Of a stretch of DNA of 32,665 bases, positions 7,749 to 13,646 are shown piece after piece. Each line of letters begins with the position of its first letter. Within the stretch, counting starts at the first letter, position 1. This DNA is from Riemerella columbina DSM 16469 (GTDB taxonomy: Bacteria > Bacteroidota > Bacteroidia > Flavobacteriales > Weeksellaceae). The notes under the pieces were generated by a model. It searched no databases and was not told where the DNA came from. It saw only the letters and a program-made list of their open reading frames with translations. The stretch is from assembly GCF_000374405.1 (NCBI RefSeq), contig NZ_KB894230.1:1-32665 (forward strand), read 5' to 3'. A program made the position numbers and the translations under genes.

Positions 7749-8378
7749 ATGAGGACAATAAGTGTAAAACAAGCCTATTCTAAAAAGTTTAAAACCTTTG
7801 ATTTTGACGGCATTTGGAAAGATGTAATGGATAATCCCGAAACAACTGGCGGTTGGATTATTCAAGGCGATGAAAAGCAAGGGAAATCAACATTTGCACT
7901 TATGCTCGCTAATTATTTAACAAGGTTTGAAAAAGTCCTTTATATATCGGCAGAAGAAGGTGTGAGCAAACATTTTATAGGAGTGATGCGACGATTAGGT
8001 ATTAAAGATAAAAATAAGAGATTTAAACTTCACGAATACGAAGAATGGAGCGAAATAGAAAAAAGGCTAAAAATGCGAACCTGCCCTAAAATAGTCTTTA
8101 TAGATAACATAACAGTTTATAGAGATGAGATGACAAAAACGGACTTAAAAAATATTTTACAAGAGCATCAAAATAAACTAATTGTTTTTGTAAGCCACGA
8201 GGAAAGAGGCAAGCCCGACACAGCACAGGGGCGATATTGGCGAAAACTAAGCAAAATTATAGTGAGGGTATTAGGTTTAAAGGCATTTGTAACTGGGAGA
8301 TGTACAGGGGGCAATTTAATTATAGACGAAGAAAGGGCTTTGCTTTATCACGGAACAGAAATCACAGAAAAAAACTAA
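7749..8378 (+). CDS. RecA/DnaB-fold P-loop ATPase
   Basis: 209 residues; the ATG directly abuts the MuB-like stop. Walker A is GDEKQGKST (40-48), preceded by GGWIIQ, a RecA/DnaB/RadA-type strand. After it come VLYISAEEGVSKHF and a Walker B-like strand KIVFIDNITVYRDE, then KLIVFVSHEERGKPDTAQGRYW, which resembles the sensor strand of RecA-fold ATPases, including the T-x-x-G-S/R-like segment. No helicase primase domain is present. In this operon it may act with the MuA/MuB pair in replication of transposition intermediates or as a helicase loader; that is inference. Confidence 0.7.
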   Translation: MRTISVKQAYSKKFKTFDFDGIWKDVMDNPETTGGWIIQGDEKQGKSTFALMLANYLTRFEKVLYISAEEGVSKHFIGVMRRLGIKDKNKRFKLHEYEEWSEIEKRLKMRTCPKIVFIDNITVYRDEMTKTDLKNILQEHQNKLIVFVSHEERGKPDTAQGRYWRKLSKIIVRVLGLKAFVTGRCTGGNLIIDEERALLYHGTEITEKN

Positions 8379-8382
8379 TACA

Positions 8383-8706
8383 ATGAATACTCTAACATAC
8401 GATTTACTCGCATTAGACAGCCTTTACAATTTGCTAAATGTAGGCGAAAGAATAAGCCTACATCGCAAAGGATTAGGCAGACCTACGATATTAACCGAAA
8501 AAGTAAAGTTTCTGCTTTTTTGGTTGGATAAGATGAACTGGAAAGCCCCCAACCAACGCTACGGACAAGACCGCCTACTTTACTATTGGGAAGAAAAAAA
8601 AGGCTGGGTATTAGCAGACGAATATCCAAAACTACACGAAAAATTAACTTATCAGATACAAATTTTAAAAAACGATGCCGAAAGTATAAAACACTATCAA
8701 ATATGA
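8383..8706 (+). CDS. Phage early protein of unknown function
   Basis: 107 residues, soluble and mixed helical, with no recognised motif. Visible features are RISLHRKGLGRPTILTEKVK and a tryptophan- and tyrosine-rich middle (FWLDKMNWKAPNQRYGQDRL, YYWEEKKGWV). It starts 4 nt after the RecA-like ATPase and overlaps the next gene by ATGA. Translational coupling on both sides supports it being a real gene. Confidence 0.6.
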   Translation: MNTLTYDLLALDSLYNLLNVGERISLHRKGLGRPTILTEKVKFLLFWLDKMNWKAPNQRYGQDRLLYYWEEKKGWVLADEYPKLHEKLTYQIQILKNDAESIKHYQI

Positions 8707-8831
8707 AAACATTTAACAATTACCAATTTGAATTTAGGGAATATGAGAAAAAGCAATCCGCTAAAAAAGCCCTGCAAAAAGCAAAAGAATTAGAAGAACA
8801 ACGAAAAAATAAGTCAAAATGCAAAGCATAG
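8703..8831 (+). CDS. Very small lysine-rich protein
   Basis: 42 residues from ATG 8703, overlapping the upstream stop by ATGA (8703-8706). The 3' two thirds is a single charged helix (EYEKKQSAKKALQKAKELEE). A longer in-frame reading from 8586 lies inside the previous gene and is not favoured. It overlaps the next gene by 13 nt. Function unknown. Confidence 0.5.
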   Translation: MKTFNNYQFEFREYEKKQSAKKALQKAKELEEQRKNKSKCKA

Positions 8832-9001
8832 AAAACGAGATGTTTCCGCCCAGCGAAGCGGAACTAAACGAAATTATCGCGAAGTTAAAACAGCGATTAG
8901 AGGACGAAAGATACAGCGAAGACTGGAAAAATCTTCACGAGGAACTACAAAAAAGAGAGCAACAACTAAAAGAATTAATCATTAAAAACAACGCATTATG
9001 A
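8819..9001 (+). CDS. Small coiled-coil protein
   Basis: 60 residues, almost entirely one charged amphipathic helix with heptad character (PPSEAELNEIIAKLKQRLED, then ENLHEELQ-like repeats to the end). It overlaps genes on both sides by a few nucleotides, which supports coupled translation. Function unknown. Confidence 0.5.
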   Translation: MQSIENEMFPPSEAELNEIIAKLKQRLEDERYSEDWKNLHEELQKREQQLKELIIKNNAL

Positions 9002-9237
9002 ACCAATTTGCAGTGCTACACAGCACTAAAAAACACGGACAAATCCTTATCCAAAAAGAACCTGAAGACGACCTGTATAGTCTTAAAATCACTTTCCTAT
9101 CGGGAATAGCCGTCAGTACCCTTAAACTTACACTTAAAACTGAGGAGGCAGCTGATTCGTTGTTAAAATATTACGAAAAGGAAAAGAATGCTGTAAACAC
9201 TGTAGAAAAAATTAAAAGAACAAATATCCTAAACTAA
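8998..9237 (+). CDS. Small unknown early protein
   Basis: 79 residues. The first ~50 look like a compact beta-sheet with alternating hydrophobic residues (GQILIQKEPEDDLYSLKITF); the tail is helical and basic. It overlaps the preceding gene by ATGA and is 11 nt before the DUF3164-like gene. No family recognised. Confidence 0.5.
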   Translation: MNQFAVLHSTKKHGQILIQKEPEDDLYSLKITFLSGIAVSTLKLTLKTEEAADSLLKYYEKEKNAVNTVEKIKRTNILN

Positions 9238-9248
9238 AAATAAACATT

Positions 9249-9935
9249 ATGAATGACTTAACCAAACTATCAGAAAAAGAACTCCTCGCCGAATTGGCAC
9301 GACGAGACCAAGCCAAAGCAGAGGACAGAAAGGCTTATAAAGAACTTGTAAACCAAGAATTAGCACAAATAGTAGAACCATTGAAATTGATAAGCGACAA
9401 TATTAGCAAAGTTAAATTGTTCGCTTTTGAAAGCCTTAAGGCTCTATTAGACCTTAAGATTAAAGCCTACGAGGTAAAAAATACCCAGCAAAGCCACACT
9501 TTTTCCGATAACAAGGGATATACTATTACCTATGGCTTCCGCATTATAGACGGCTGGGATGACACCGTAACAGCGGGTATAGACAAAGCGCGTGAGTTTA
9601 TAACATCGTTGGCGAAAGATGAAGCGACTGGAAAGCTCGTACACGCTGTAAACCATCTGCTAAAAAAAGACGCACAGGGCAATTTAAAAGCGTCGAGGGT
9701 TTTGGAGCTTACTAAACTGGCAGAGGAATTTAACGACCCAAATTTTACCGATGCCGTGAATATTATTCGCCAGTCGTACAAGCCACAGCGCTCGGCATTC
9801 TTTATAGATGCCAGCTATACCGATGCACAAGGAAAAAAAGTCAATATTCCGCTATCTATCTCTGCTGTGGACTTTCCAAAAGGTACGGATATAGAGGCTT
9901 TATTCCCAGTACACGAAAATTATTTAACTAACTAA
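9249..9935 (+). CDS. DUF3164-like early protein of Mu-type phages
   Basis: 228 residues. The arrangement matches the DUF3164 family found in early operons of transposable phages: an N-terminal charged helix, a long helix (~30-75), then the strand pair KGYTITYGFRIIDGWDDTVT, a region with AKDEATGKLVHAVNHLLKKD, and a C-terminal stretch containing LELTKLAEEFNDPNFTDAV and IIRQSYKPQRSAFFIDASY. Members are often mis-annotated as sulfate transporters; there is no membrane segment here. Biochemical role unknown; its conserved place next to transposition genes suggests a DNA-related or regulatory task. Confidence 0.7.
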   Translation: MNDLTKLSEKELLAELARRDQAKAEDRKAYKELVNQELAQIVEPLKLISDNISKVKLFAFESLKALLDLKIKAYEVKNTQQSHTFSDNKGYTITYGFRIIDGWDDTVTAGIDKAREFITSLAKDEATGKLVHAVNHLLKKDAQGNLKASRVLELTKLAEEFNDPNFTDAVNIIRQSYKPQRSAFFIDASYTDAQGKKVNIPLSISAVDFPKGTDIEALFPVHENYLTN

Positions 9936-9947
9936 AAAAATAAAACA

Positions 9948-10184
9948 ATGAGTACAAAAGGAAACAAAATGACATTGTATGATGCTAATGAGAACAACGC
10001 ATTTGCAAAGCAAGTAAGAAGACAAGTATCAGAATTGATAGACGACTTGGAAATGCTAAGAGGTATAGGGAAGTATAAAAATATAAACCCTGCAAGTAGT
10101 GAAAAACAACGCCTTATTTCTATTACACAAACCAAATTAGAGGAGGCGTGTATGTTTGCTGTAAAAGCGATATACGCAGATTAA
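9948..10184 (+). CDS. Acb2/Tad1-type hairpin protein candidate (anti-CBASS/anti-Thoeris)
   Basis: 78 residues. After a short polar lead there are two helices: FAKQVRRQVSELIDDLEMLR (about 19-38), and SEKQRLISITQTKLEEACMF followed by AVKAI (about 51-75), joined by a short GIGKYKNINPAS turn. The second helix follows the pattern R-x-x-S-I-x-x-T-x-L-x-x-x-x-M-x-x-x-x-A-I that I associate with the Acb2/Tad1 hairpin family (formerly DUF7681). Members of that family in transposable phages sequester cyclic nucleotides made by CBASS or the Thoeris signal. The assignment rests on motif memory and size only. Position in the early operon, just before the tRNA-like block, fits an early-expressed counter-defence gene. 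Otherwise it is an unassigned helical hairpin protein. Confidence 0.45.
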   Translation: MSTKGNKMTLYDANENNAFAKQVRRQVSELIDDLEMLRGIGKYKNINPASSEKQRLISITQTKLEEACMFAVKAIYAD

Positions 10185-10193
10185 AACTGGACT

Positions 10194-10272
10194 TCCTATG
10201 TAGCTCAATTGGTAGAGCAGCGGCGTACGCATTCGAGACAGCAGGTTCGGGGTTCGAGTCCCCGCATAGGAA
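10194..10272 (+). tRNA. tRNA-like element, anticodon arm not canonical (possible pseudo-tRNA)
   Basis: Three tRNA parts are clear: a perfect 7-bp acceptor stem TCCTATG (10194-10200) / CATAGGA (10265-10271) with discriminator A; a TA linker and D arm GCTC-AATTGGTA-GAGC (10203-10218); and a T arm CGGGG-TTCGAGT-CCCCG (10248-10264). The T-A at positions 8-9, GG in the D loop and TTCGAGT loop are all consensus. The section between A10219 and the T arm is 28 nt, about 6 longer than usual, and contains no 5-bp anticodon stem. If the arm is placed straight after position 26 the loop would read GTACGCA, anticodon ACG (Arg), with two of five stem pairs broken. CCA is not encoded. It could be a decayed tRNA, a tRNA mimic, or part of a larger RNA. 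Confidence 0.5.
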
Positions 10273-10416
10273 CGAACAACACAGGATGTAGTGATGACTC
10301 ACAGCTAACCTTGTTACTCGCTGACTGTCCTAAATCTACCAAAAAACAGATGCAGTCAGAAATCTGGTAGGTACCCCGATCGGCAAGCACCGAGGTTCAA
10401 GCCCTCGGCGGGGACA
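10258..10416 (+). ncRNA. Second tRNA-like/structured RNA domain overlapping the first
   Basis: GTCCCCGC (10258-10265), which is also the 3' side of the first element's T arm, is perfectly complementary to GCGGGGAC (10408-10415). The latter directly follows a second T-arm-like hairpin, CGAGG-TTCAAGC-CCTCG (10391-10407). Between them are paired segments: AGGA (10268-10271)/TCCT, GTGA-TGAC-TCAC, CTGACTG (10321-10327) / CAGTCAG (10353-10359), CTACC (10356-region upstream arm at 10346-side of the block) / GGTAG (10367-10371), and CAGAT/ATCTG, some mutually exclusive. No open reading frame covers the block. The arrangement (ends paired in an acceptor-like helix next to a TTC loop) recalls the tRNA-like domain of tmRNA, but at about 158 nt and with no tag frame it is not a normal tmRNA. 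Confidence 0.35.
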
Positions 10417-10436
10417 AATTTAAAATATTAAATATT

Positions 10437-10706
10437 ATGGGAAAAGGAACATTGATATTTAGAGTGGATACAGTTGGACTTCTACAAGAAATATGCGATT
10501 GCGGATTAAATAGAAACATGGGAGTTTTAAAAGTTCCGCTGAATATCTTTAGAAGTTTATTGTGTCAAGTGGCAGATAGGGCTTCTGAACTTAACGACCC
10601 AGAGTTGAATATTTTAATGTTAAGATTGGGGCTTTATGAAGTAGGACATAAGGAAATAGAAAAAGCAATTGAGTATCAAGAAAAAAGAATAAACAAATCA
10701 TTATGA
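10437..10706 (+). CDS. Unknown phage protein
   Basis: 89 residues, soluble. Two helices are predicted at the C-terminal half (VPLNIFRSLLCQVADRASEL and HKEIEKAIEYQEKRI); the N-terminal half is short strands with two cysteines in ICDCGLN. It starts 21 nt after the structured RNA block and overlaps the next gene by ATGA. No family recognised. Confidence 0.55.
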   Translation: MGKGTLIFRVDTVGLLQEICDCGLNRNMGVLKVPLNIFRSLLCQVADRASELNDPELNILMLRLGLYEVGHKEIEKAIEYQEKRINKSL

Positions 10707-10903
10707 TAAATATTTTATGCGGAATAATCGGAGTGATATTTTTTTTAAGAGCAGACGCAAACAGAGAAAAGTTAGACCGATATTACAGAATGGATATAGA
10801 CATAGAAAAAGAAGAAATCGAAGAAATTATAAACCTTATATGTATGGCTATTTTTCTTATATCCGCATTTATAGACTGGGACATTACATTAAGTAAATTT
10901 TAA
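10703..10903 (+). CDS. Small membrane protein
   Basis: 66 residues with two hydrophobic segments, about 2-16 (INILCGIIGVIFFLR) and about 42-58 (INLICMAIFLISAFIDW), separated by a highly charged loop. That makes a likely two-span inner-membrane hairpin. It is translationally coupled to the gene before by ATGA. Function unknown; early small membrane proteins of phages may affect superinfection or host physiology, but nothing in the sequence decides this. Confidence 0.5.
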   Translation: MINILCGIIGVIFFLRADANREKLDRYYRMDIDIEKEEIEEIINLICMAIFLISAFIDWDITLSKF

Positions 10904-10907
10904 AAAA

Positions 10908-11378
10908 ATGGCAACAATTAAAAAACTACAAACCCTTTTTAGCAAGAAAGGCTTTACAACAGACGAACGCCACGAGGTTATCTACAACTTTACGGACGGA
11001 CGAACCCAAAGCAGTAGGCAACTTAGCAGACAAGAATTAGAGGACTTATGCAATGCCCTACAAGGCATTAAAAAGAGTAAAACGCAACTCATTAGCACTT
11101 GCCTTGCGATATTGGAACAAGAGGGCATACACCGCCCTAATGAACCGCTTTTAGAGGTTACAGAAAAGGGAGCAAAACCAAATCCCTTTGGACACTTAAA
11201 CCGCTGGATGCTAAAAAGTAGCATTTATAAAAAGCCATTGCCGTTTCACTCGGTTAGCGAATTAGAGGCACTACTAAGACAGTTACATAAATTAGCCGAC
11301 AATAATAGAAAATCGGCGAAAAAATTTGGCAATAAAGCCTACTGGAAAAAAGCAGACGAAATAAAATCTTTGAATTAA
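10908..11378 (+). CDS. gp16/GemA-like early protein (DUF1018-like)
   Basis: 156 residues, fully soluble and helical. The N-terminal part reads IKKLQTLFSKKGFTTDERHE, then SSRQLSRQELEDLCNALQGI, the pattern of Mu gp16/GemA-type proteins (K-x-x-L-x-x-x-x-x-x-x-G-x-x-x-D-x-R, followed by S-x-x-x-L-T/S-x-x-E). A second part (NPFGHLNRWMLKSSIYKKPL, SVSELEALLRQLHKLADNNR) is typical of the Bacteroidota branch. GemA modulates host gene expression and DNA topology in Mu; whether this version does so is unknown. Confidence 0.6.
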   Translation: MATIKKLQTLFSKKGFTTDERHEVIYNFTDGRTQSSRQLSRQELEDLCNALQGIKKSKTQLISTCLAILEQEGIHRPNEPLLEVTEKGAKPNPFGHLNRWMLKSSIYKKPLPFHSVSELEALLRQLHKLADNNRKSAKKFGNKAYWKKADEIKSLN

Positions 11379-11379
11379 A

Positions 11380-11703
11380 ATGAAAATACAAATTAAAATC
11401 GAACAAGACACACTCCAGCTACTTAATAAGTTAATGGGGGATATTACAATATTCTCTAAATCGTTGCCTGATAATAAAACAGGACAGTCTATTGTGGTAG
11501 AACTTAGAGATATTTTATTCAAAAAGGCTCTATCCTGCTTTACTAATAACCGAAAGAATGCTACCAAAATAAGTCTTAGATACCACACCGCTGAGGCTCT
11601 ATATCTTTGGATAAAATATGTGCAAGAAAACTTTAGTATTGGAGCTTACGAAACATCTAAATTAGAAATATTAAAAGACCAACTATATCCAAGTTTATTA
11701 TGA
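11380..11703 (+). CDS. Unknown helical phage protein
   Basis: 107 residues, no membrane segment, starting 1 nt after the gp16-like stop and overlapping the next gene by ATGA. Visible helices include LQLLNKLMGDITIFSKSLPD, FKKALSCFTNNRKNATKISL and AEALYLWIKYVQENFS. No motif is recognised. Tight spacing supports a genuine coupled gene. Confidence 0.55.
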   Translation: MKIQIKIEQDTLQLLNKLMGDITIFSKSLPDNKTGQSIVVELRDILFKKALSCFTNNRKNATKISLRYHTAEALYLWIKYVQENFSIGAYETSKLEILKDQLYPSLL

Positions 11704-12140
11704 AACAATATCTAATTCTACACAAAAAAAGCGACAGAAAAATAACGCTTTCTTACGACGGAACTTTCGGCATACTTAGAGCCGTGGAACTATCCAACGC
11801 CCGCTGGACAGAAGAAGAAATAACTATCGTTTTAAGACACGCAAACAAACTCCGTACGGAGGTAGCGTTTTTACAAAAAATTGAAACTAAGGATGCCGAT
11901 TTTGACTATATGGAAATGCCTGCGGATTTGCGTTTTGAGGTATTTTGGAATATGTATGGTTACAAAAAAGGGAAAATCGCAACCACACAAAAGGCGTGGA
12001 ATAATTTATCCGATGCAGAAAAAATAGAAGTGTTGCTATATATCCCCAAGTTTAAAGCCACTAAACAAATGGATAAAACGGCGATGCCCTATCCGTCCAC
12101 TTTCTTAAATCAAAAATACTGGCTCGCAGATAAAATATAA
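11700..12140 (+). CDS. Replisome organizer-like C-terminal domain protein
   Basis: 146 residues. The C-terminal half (about 75-146) shows a pattern seen at the C-termini of phage replication/helicase-loader proteins: FEVFWNMYGYKKGKIATTQK, AWNNLSDAEKIEVLLYIPKF, then MPYPSTFLNQKYW. This is the F-W-x-x-Y-x-x-K-x-x-K-x-x-x-x-x-x-W arrangement ending in a P-x-x-F/Y-L-N-x-x-x-W box. The N-terminal half (~1-60) is a separate small domain of unknown type. A role in phage DNA replication is inferred from that domain. Confidence 0.55.
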   Translation: MKQYLILHKKSDRKITLSYDGTFGILRAVELSNARWTEEEITIVLRHANKLRTEVAFLQKIETKDADFDYMEMPADLRFEVFWNMYGYKKGKIATTQKAWNNLSDAEKIEVLLYIPKFKATKQMDKTAMPYPSTFLNQKYWLADKI

Positions 12141-12142
12141 GT

Positions 12143-12424
12143 ATGATACGCTTTACCCATAAAAAACCTGATATTATAAAAATGGAAATAACCACACATA
12201 TTCCGCAGTTAGATATTATACAGTTTCTGCAAAAGCGGGGTTACGAAATAAAAGTATACCAATACACAGAACCTGCCGAAAGTGGCTTTATAATAGACGA
12301 ACCCGCCCGAGAGGTTTATACCTTTACCGCCACAAAAGAGGGCGAAAAACAAAGCCCCGAAACGCTATTTTTAAAAGTCTTTGAAAGAGAAATTAAAACC
12401 CTTTTAAAAGAGTTTTTAAACTAA
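12143..12424 (+). CDS. Small unknown protein ending the early/middle operon
   Basis: 93 residues from ATG 12143; an internal ATG at 12182 (MEITTHIP) is an equally good start and would give 80 residues. Pattern: helix IPQLDIIQFLQKRGYEIKVY, beta strand pair with VYTFTATKEG, C-terminal helix LFLKVFEREIKTLLKEFL. It lies 2 nt after the upstream stop and 3 nt before a strong terminator, so it is the last gene of the transcript. Function unknown. Confidence 0.55.
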   Translation: MIRFTHKKPDIIKMEITTHIPQLDIIQFLQKRGYEIKVYQYTEPAESGFIIDEPAREVYTFTATKEGEKQSPETLFLKVFEREIKTLLKEFLN

Positions 12425-12427
12425 CAC

Positions 12428-12462
12428 AAAAATCTCCGATTTTTTTTATCGGAGATTTTTTT
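12428..12462 (+). terminator. Strong intrinsic terminator of the early/middle operon
   Basis: AAAAATCTCCGAT (12428-12440) and ATCGGAGATTTTT (12448-12460) form a perfect 13-bp stem with a 7-T loop, followed by more T. It is symmetric enough to work in both directions. Confidence 0.9.
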
Positions 12463-12513
12463 ATTTAAAATACTGATTGTTATATATTTATTATAATTTA
12501 AAGATAAAAAATA

Positions 12514-12576
12514 TAAGTATATACTTAAAAATTTGAAAAAAAATTTGGAAGATATATAAGTATATGCTTATATTTG
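12514..12576 (+). promoter_or_regulatory. Promoter with two matching palindromic operators
   Basis: Promoter: -33 TTTG at 12544-12547, 21-nt spacing, -7 TATATTTG at 12569-12576. Operators: TAAGTATATACTTA (12514-12527, perfect palindrome) and TAAGTATATGCTTA (12557-12570, one base different), 43 bp apart, about four helical turns. The second overlaps the -7 box. The architecture predicts repression by a dimeric HTH protein, possibly with looping. A candidate regulator is the 56-residue HTH protein at the end of the same operon. Confidence 0.75.
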
Positions 12577-12635
12577 CAGTATAAAAATAAAACAAAGTAT
12601 AACAGCTCTTGCAGGAGCATTAAAAACAAAACATT

Positions 12636-12845
12636 ATGACACTAAGAGAATTAAAAAAATTAGTAAAAGAGAAAACAGATTTAGTAATCTACAAAGTTAG
12701 AAAATGCAAAAATGGTTATGTACTTAATCTTGCCTACAAGTATGATGTAAGAACAATTTCGGAAGAGAGAGAAGAGTTCTACGATGCAAGAGATTATAGA
12801 GAATTATGTAATATTCTTTTAGAAAACTATTCGCTTGTAGCCTAA
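12636..12845 (+). CDS. Small unknown protein, first gene of an accessory operon
   Basis: 69 residues, charged and compact: helix TLRELKKLVKEKTD, strands LVIYKVRKCKNGYVLNLAYK and VRTISEEREEFYDARDY, helix YRELCNILLENY. The fold looks like a small alpha-beta protein. It has a 55-nt leader after the inferred start site containing a small hairpin, GCTC-TTGCAG-GAGC (12604-12617). Its promoter carries two operators. No family recognised. Confidence 0.55.
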   Translation: MTLRELKKLVKEKTDLVIYKVRKCKNGYVLNLAYKYDVRTISEEREEFYDARDYRELCNILLENYSLVA

Positions 12846-12851
12846 AAAAAT

Positions 12852-12877
12852 GCCCTACTAATTGCAGTTAGTAGGGC
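12852..12877 (+). other. Perfect 10-bp intergenic hairpin
   Basis: GCCCTACTAA (12852-12861), loop TTGCAG, TTAGTAGGGC (12868-12877). No T tract follows, so it is not a normal terminator. It may be an RNA-processing, stabilising or attenuating hairpin between the first two genes of the operon. The same hexaloop occurs in the leader hairpin near 12604. Confidence 0.7.
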
Positions 12878-12879
12878 TA

Positions 12880-12917
12880 CAAACGAGGTTAAAAACAAAA
12901 GTATAACGCCTCGTTTG
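12880..12917 (+). repeat. 9-bp inverted repeat, long loop
   Basis: CAAACGAGG (12880-12888) and CCTCGTTTG (12909-12917) are perfect inverted repeats with a 20-nt A-rich spacer, directly after the 10-bp hairpin and before the second gene. Confidence 0.65.
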
Positions 12918-12954
12918 CTTTATGCAAATATAAATTTAAAAAATTACAATACAG

Positions 12955-13410
12955 ATGGAAATGGTAAAAAAAACAAACGGAAACAAATTGGCAGATTACA
13001 AAATGCTTGTAAAACAATTTAACGGCGAAGATTTTATTAACTACGAGACTTCTATGGAAATATCCGAAAGTGAAGTAACGGCTTTATTCTTTGGAATATT
13101 GGTAAAAACAGCAGGGGAACATTACCAAAAAGATTTTAAACAAACCTTAAATTACGAGCAAATTTTCCAAAAGTTTGTAAAACGAGTAAGTTGGAAAAGA
13201 GTTCCACAAAGTCCTCCAAAAATGGTAATAGACTTTCCGAAAAGTCTTGCTCTTCCCGACTTTGTTAGGATAGCAGAAACCTATTTTAATGAAAAGGAAA
13301 AACAAGCAATGGCTCTTTTGCCATTGCACGAATTTGAAAATAATGTAGATAGAGAACAATTAGAAGTTCCCTTTTTAGTAGGTCTTTTTGGAAACTTTAA
13401 ATTTGAATAA
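12955..13410 (+). CDS. Unknown accessory phage protein
   Basis: 151 residues, soluble, mostly helical. Visible parts: NKLADYKMLVKQFNGEDFIN, a middle segment ESEVTALFFGILVKTAGEHY, RVSWKRVPQSPPKMVIDFPK and DFVRIAETYFNEKEKQAMAL. No catalytic motif is recognised. It starts 109 nt after the first gene of the operon, across two hairpins, and its stop overlaps the start of the HTH gene by one base (TAATG). Confidence 0.55.
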   Translation: MEMVKKTNGNKLADYKMLVKQFNGEDFINYETSMEISESEVTALFFGILVKTAGEHYQKDFKQTLNYEQIFQKFVKRVSWKRVPQSPPKMVIDFPKSLALPDFVRIAETYFNEKEKQAMALLPLHEFENNVDREQLEVPFLVGLFGNFKFE

Positions 13411-13580
13411 TGGATATTAAACAAATAAAACAAACACTTAATTTAACCAATGCAAACCTTGCGGATATGTTTGGATACAAGACCGCAGATGCTTATATGA
13501 ATAGTTCTGCAAAACCTCGTATAGAGAAAGGAATTGTAAAACTCTATAAAAAAATAAAAGAGCAACCCGAAAAAAAATAA
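13410..13580 (+). CDS. Small HTH DNA-binding protein
   Basis: 56 residues from ATG 13410, sharing one base with the upstream stop (TAATG) and ending in TAA 13578-13580. MDIKQIKQTLNLTNANLADM followed by FGYKTADAYMNSSAKPRIEK fits an XRE-like helix-turn-helix with little else. As the last gene of the operon it is a natural candidate for autoregulation through the paired palindromes at 12514-12570. It is transcribed into a strong terminator only 4 nt downstream. Confidence 0.65.
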   Translation: MDIKQIKQTLNLTNANLADMFGYKTADAYMNSSAKPRIEKGIVKLYKKIKEQPEKK

Positions 13581-13583
13581 TTC

Positions 13584-13615
13584 AAAACCGCTTGGAACTT
13601 CCGAGCGGTTTTTTT
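13584..13615 (+). terminator. Intrinsic terminator of the accessory operon
   Basis: AAAACCGCT (13584-13592) pairs with AGCGGTTTT (13604-13612); inside it GGAA-C-TTCC can extend the helix past one mismatch. A T tract runs to 13615. Confidence 0.88.
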
Positions 13616-13622
13616 AGTTTTG
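13591..13622 (+). promoter_or_regulatory. Promoter embedded in terminator, for the lipoprotein gene
   Basis: -33-like CTTG (13591-13594), 20-nt spacing, -7 TAGTTTTG (13615-13622, matches TAnnTTTG). The start site is expected near 13627, about 20 nt before ATG 13647. The same CTTG/20/TAnnTTTG layout recurs in the next terminator. Confidence 0.5.
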
Positions 13623-13646
13623 GCGCAAACTTAAAAAATTATAGAT

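Noticed and set aside
10205-10390. Minus-strand 61-aa open frame ending ...MRGLEPRTCC...
   Set aside because: The GLEPRT-type string is the usual false translation of the antisense of a tRNA T arm; it marks the tRNA-like element, not a protein.
10258-10416. Considered as a true tmRNA or a second complete tRNA
   Set aside because: No tag reading frame ending in ALAA, too short for tmRNA, and no D arm next to the acceptor-like helix; kept only as structured RNA.
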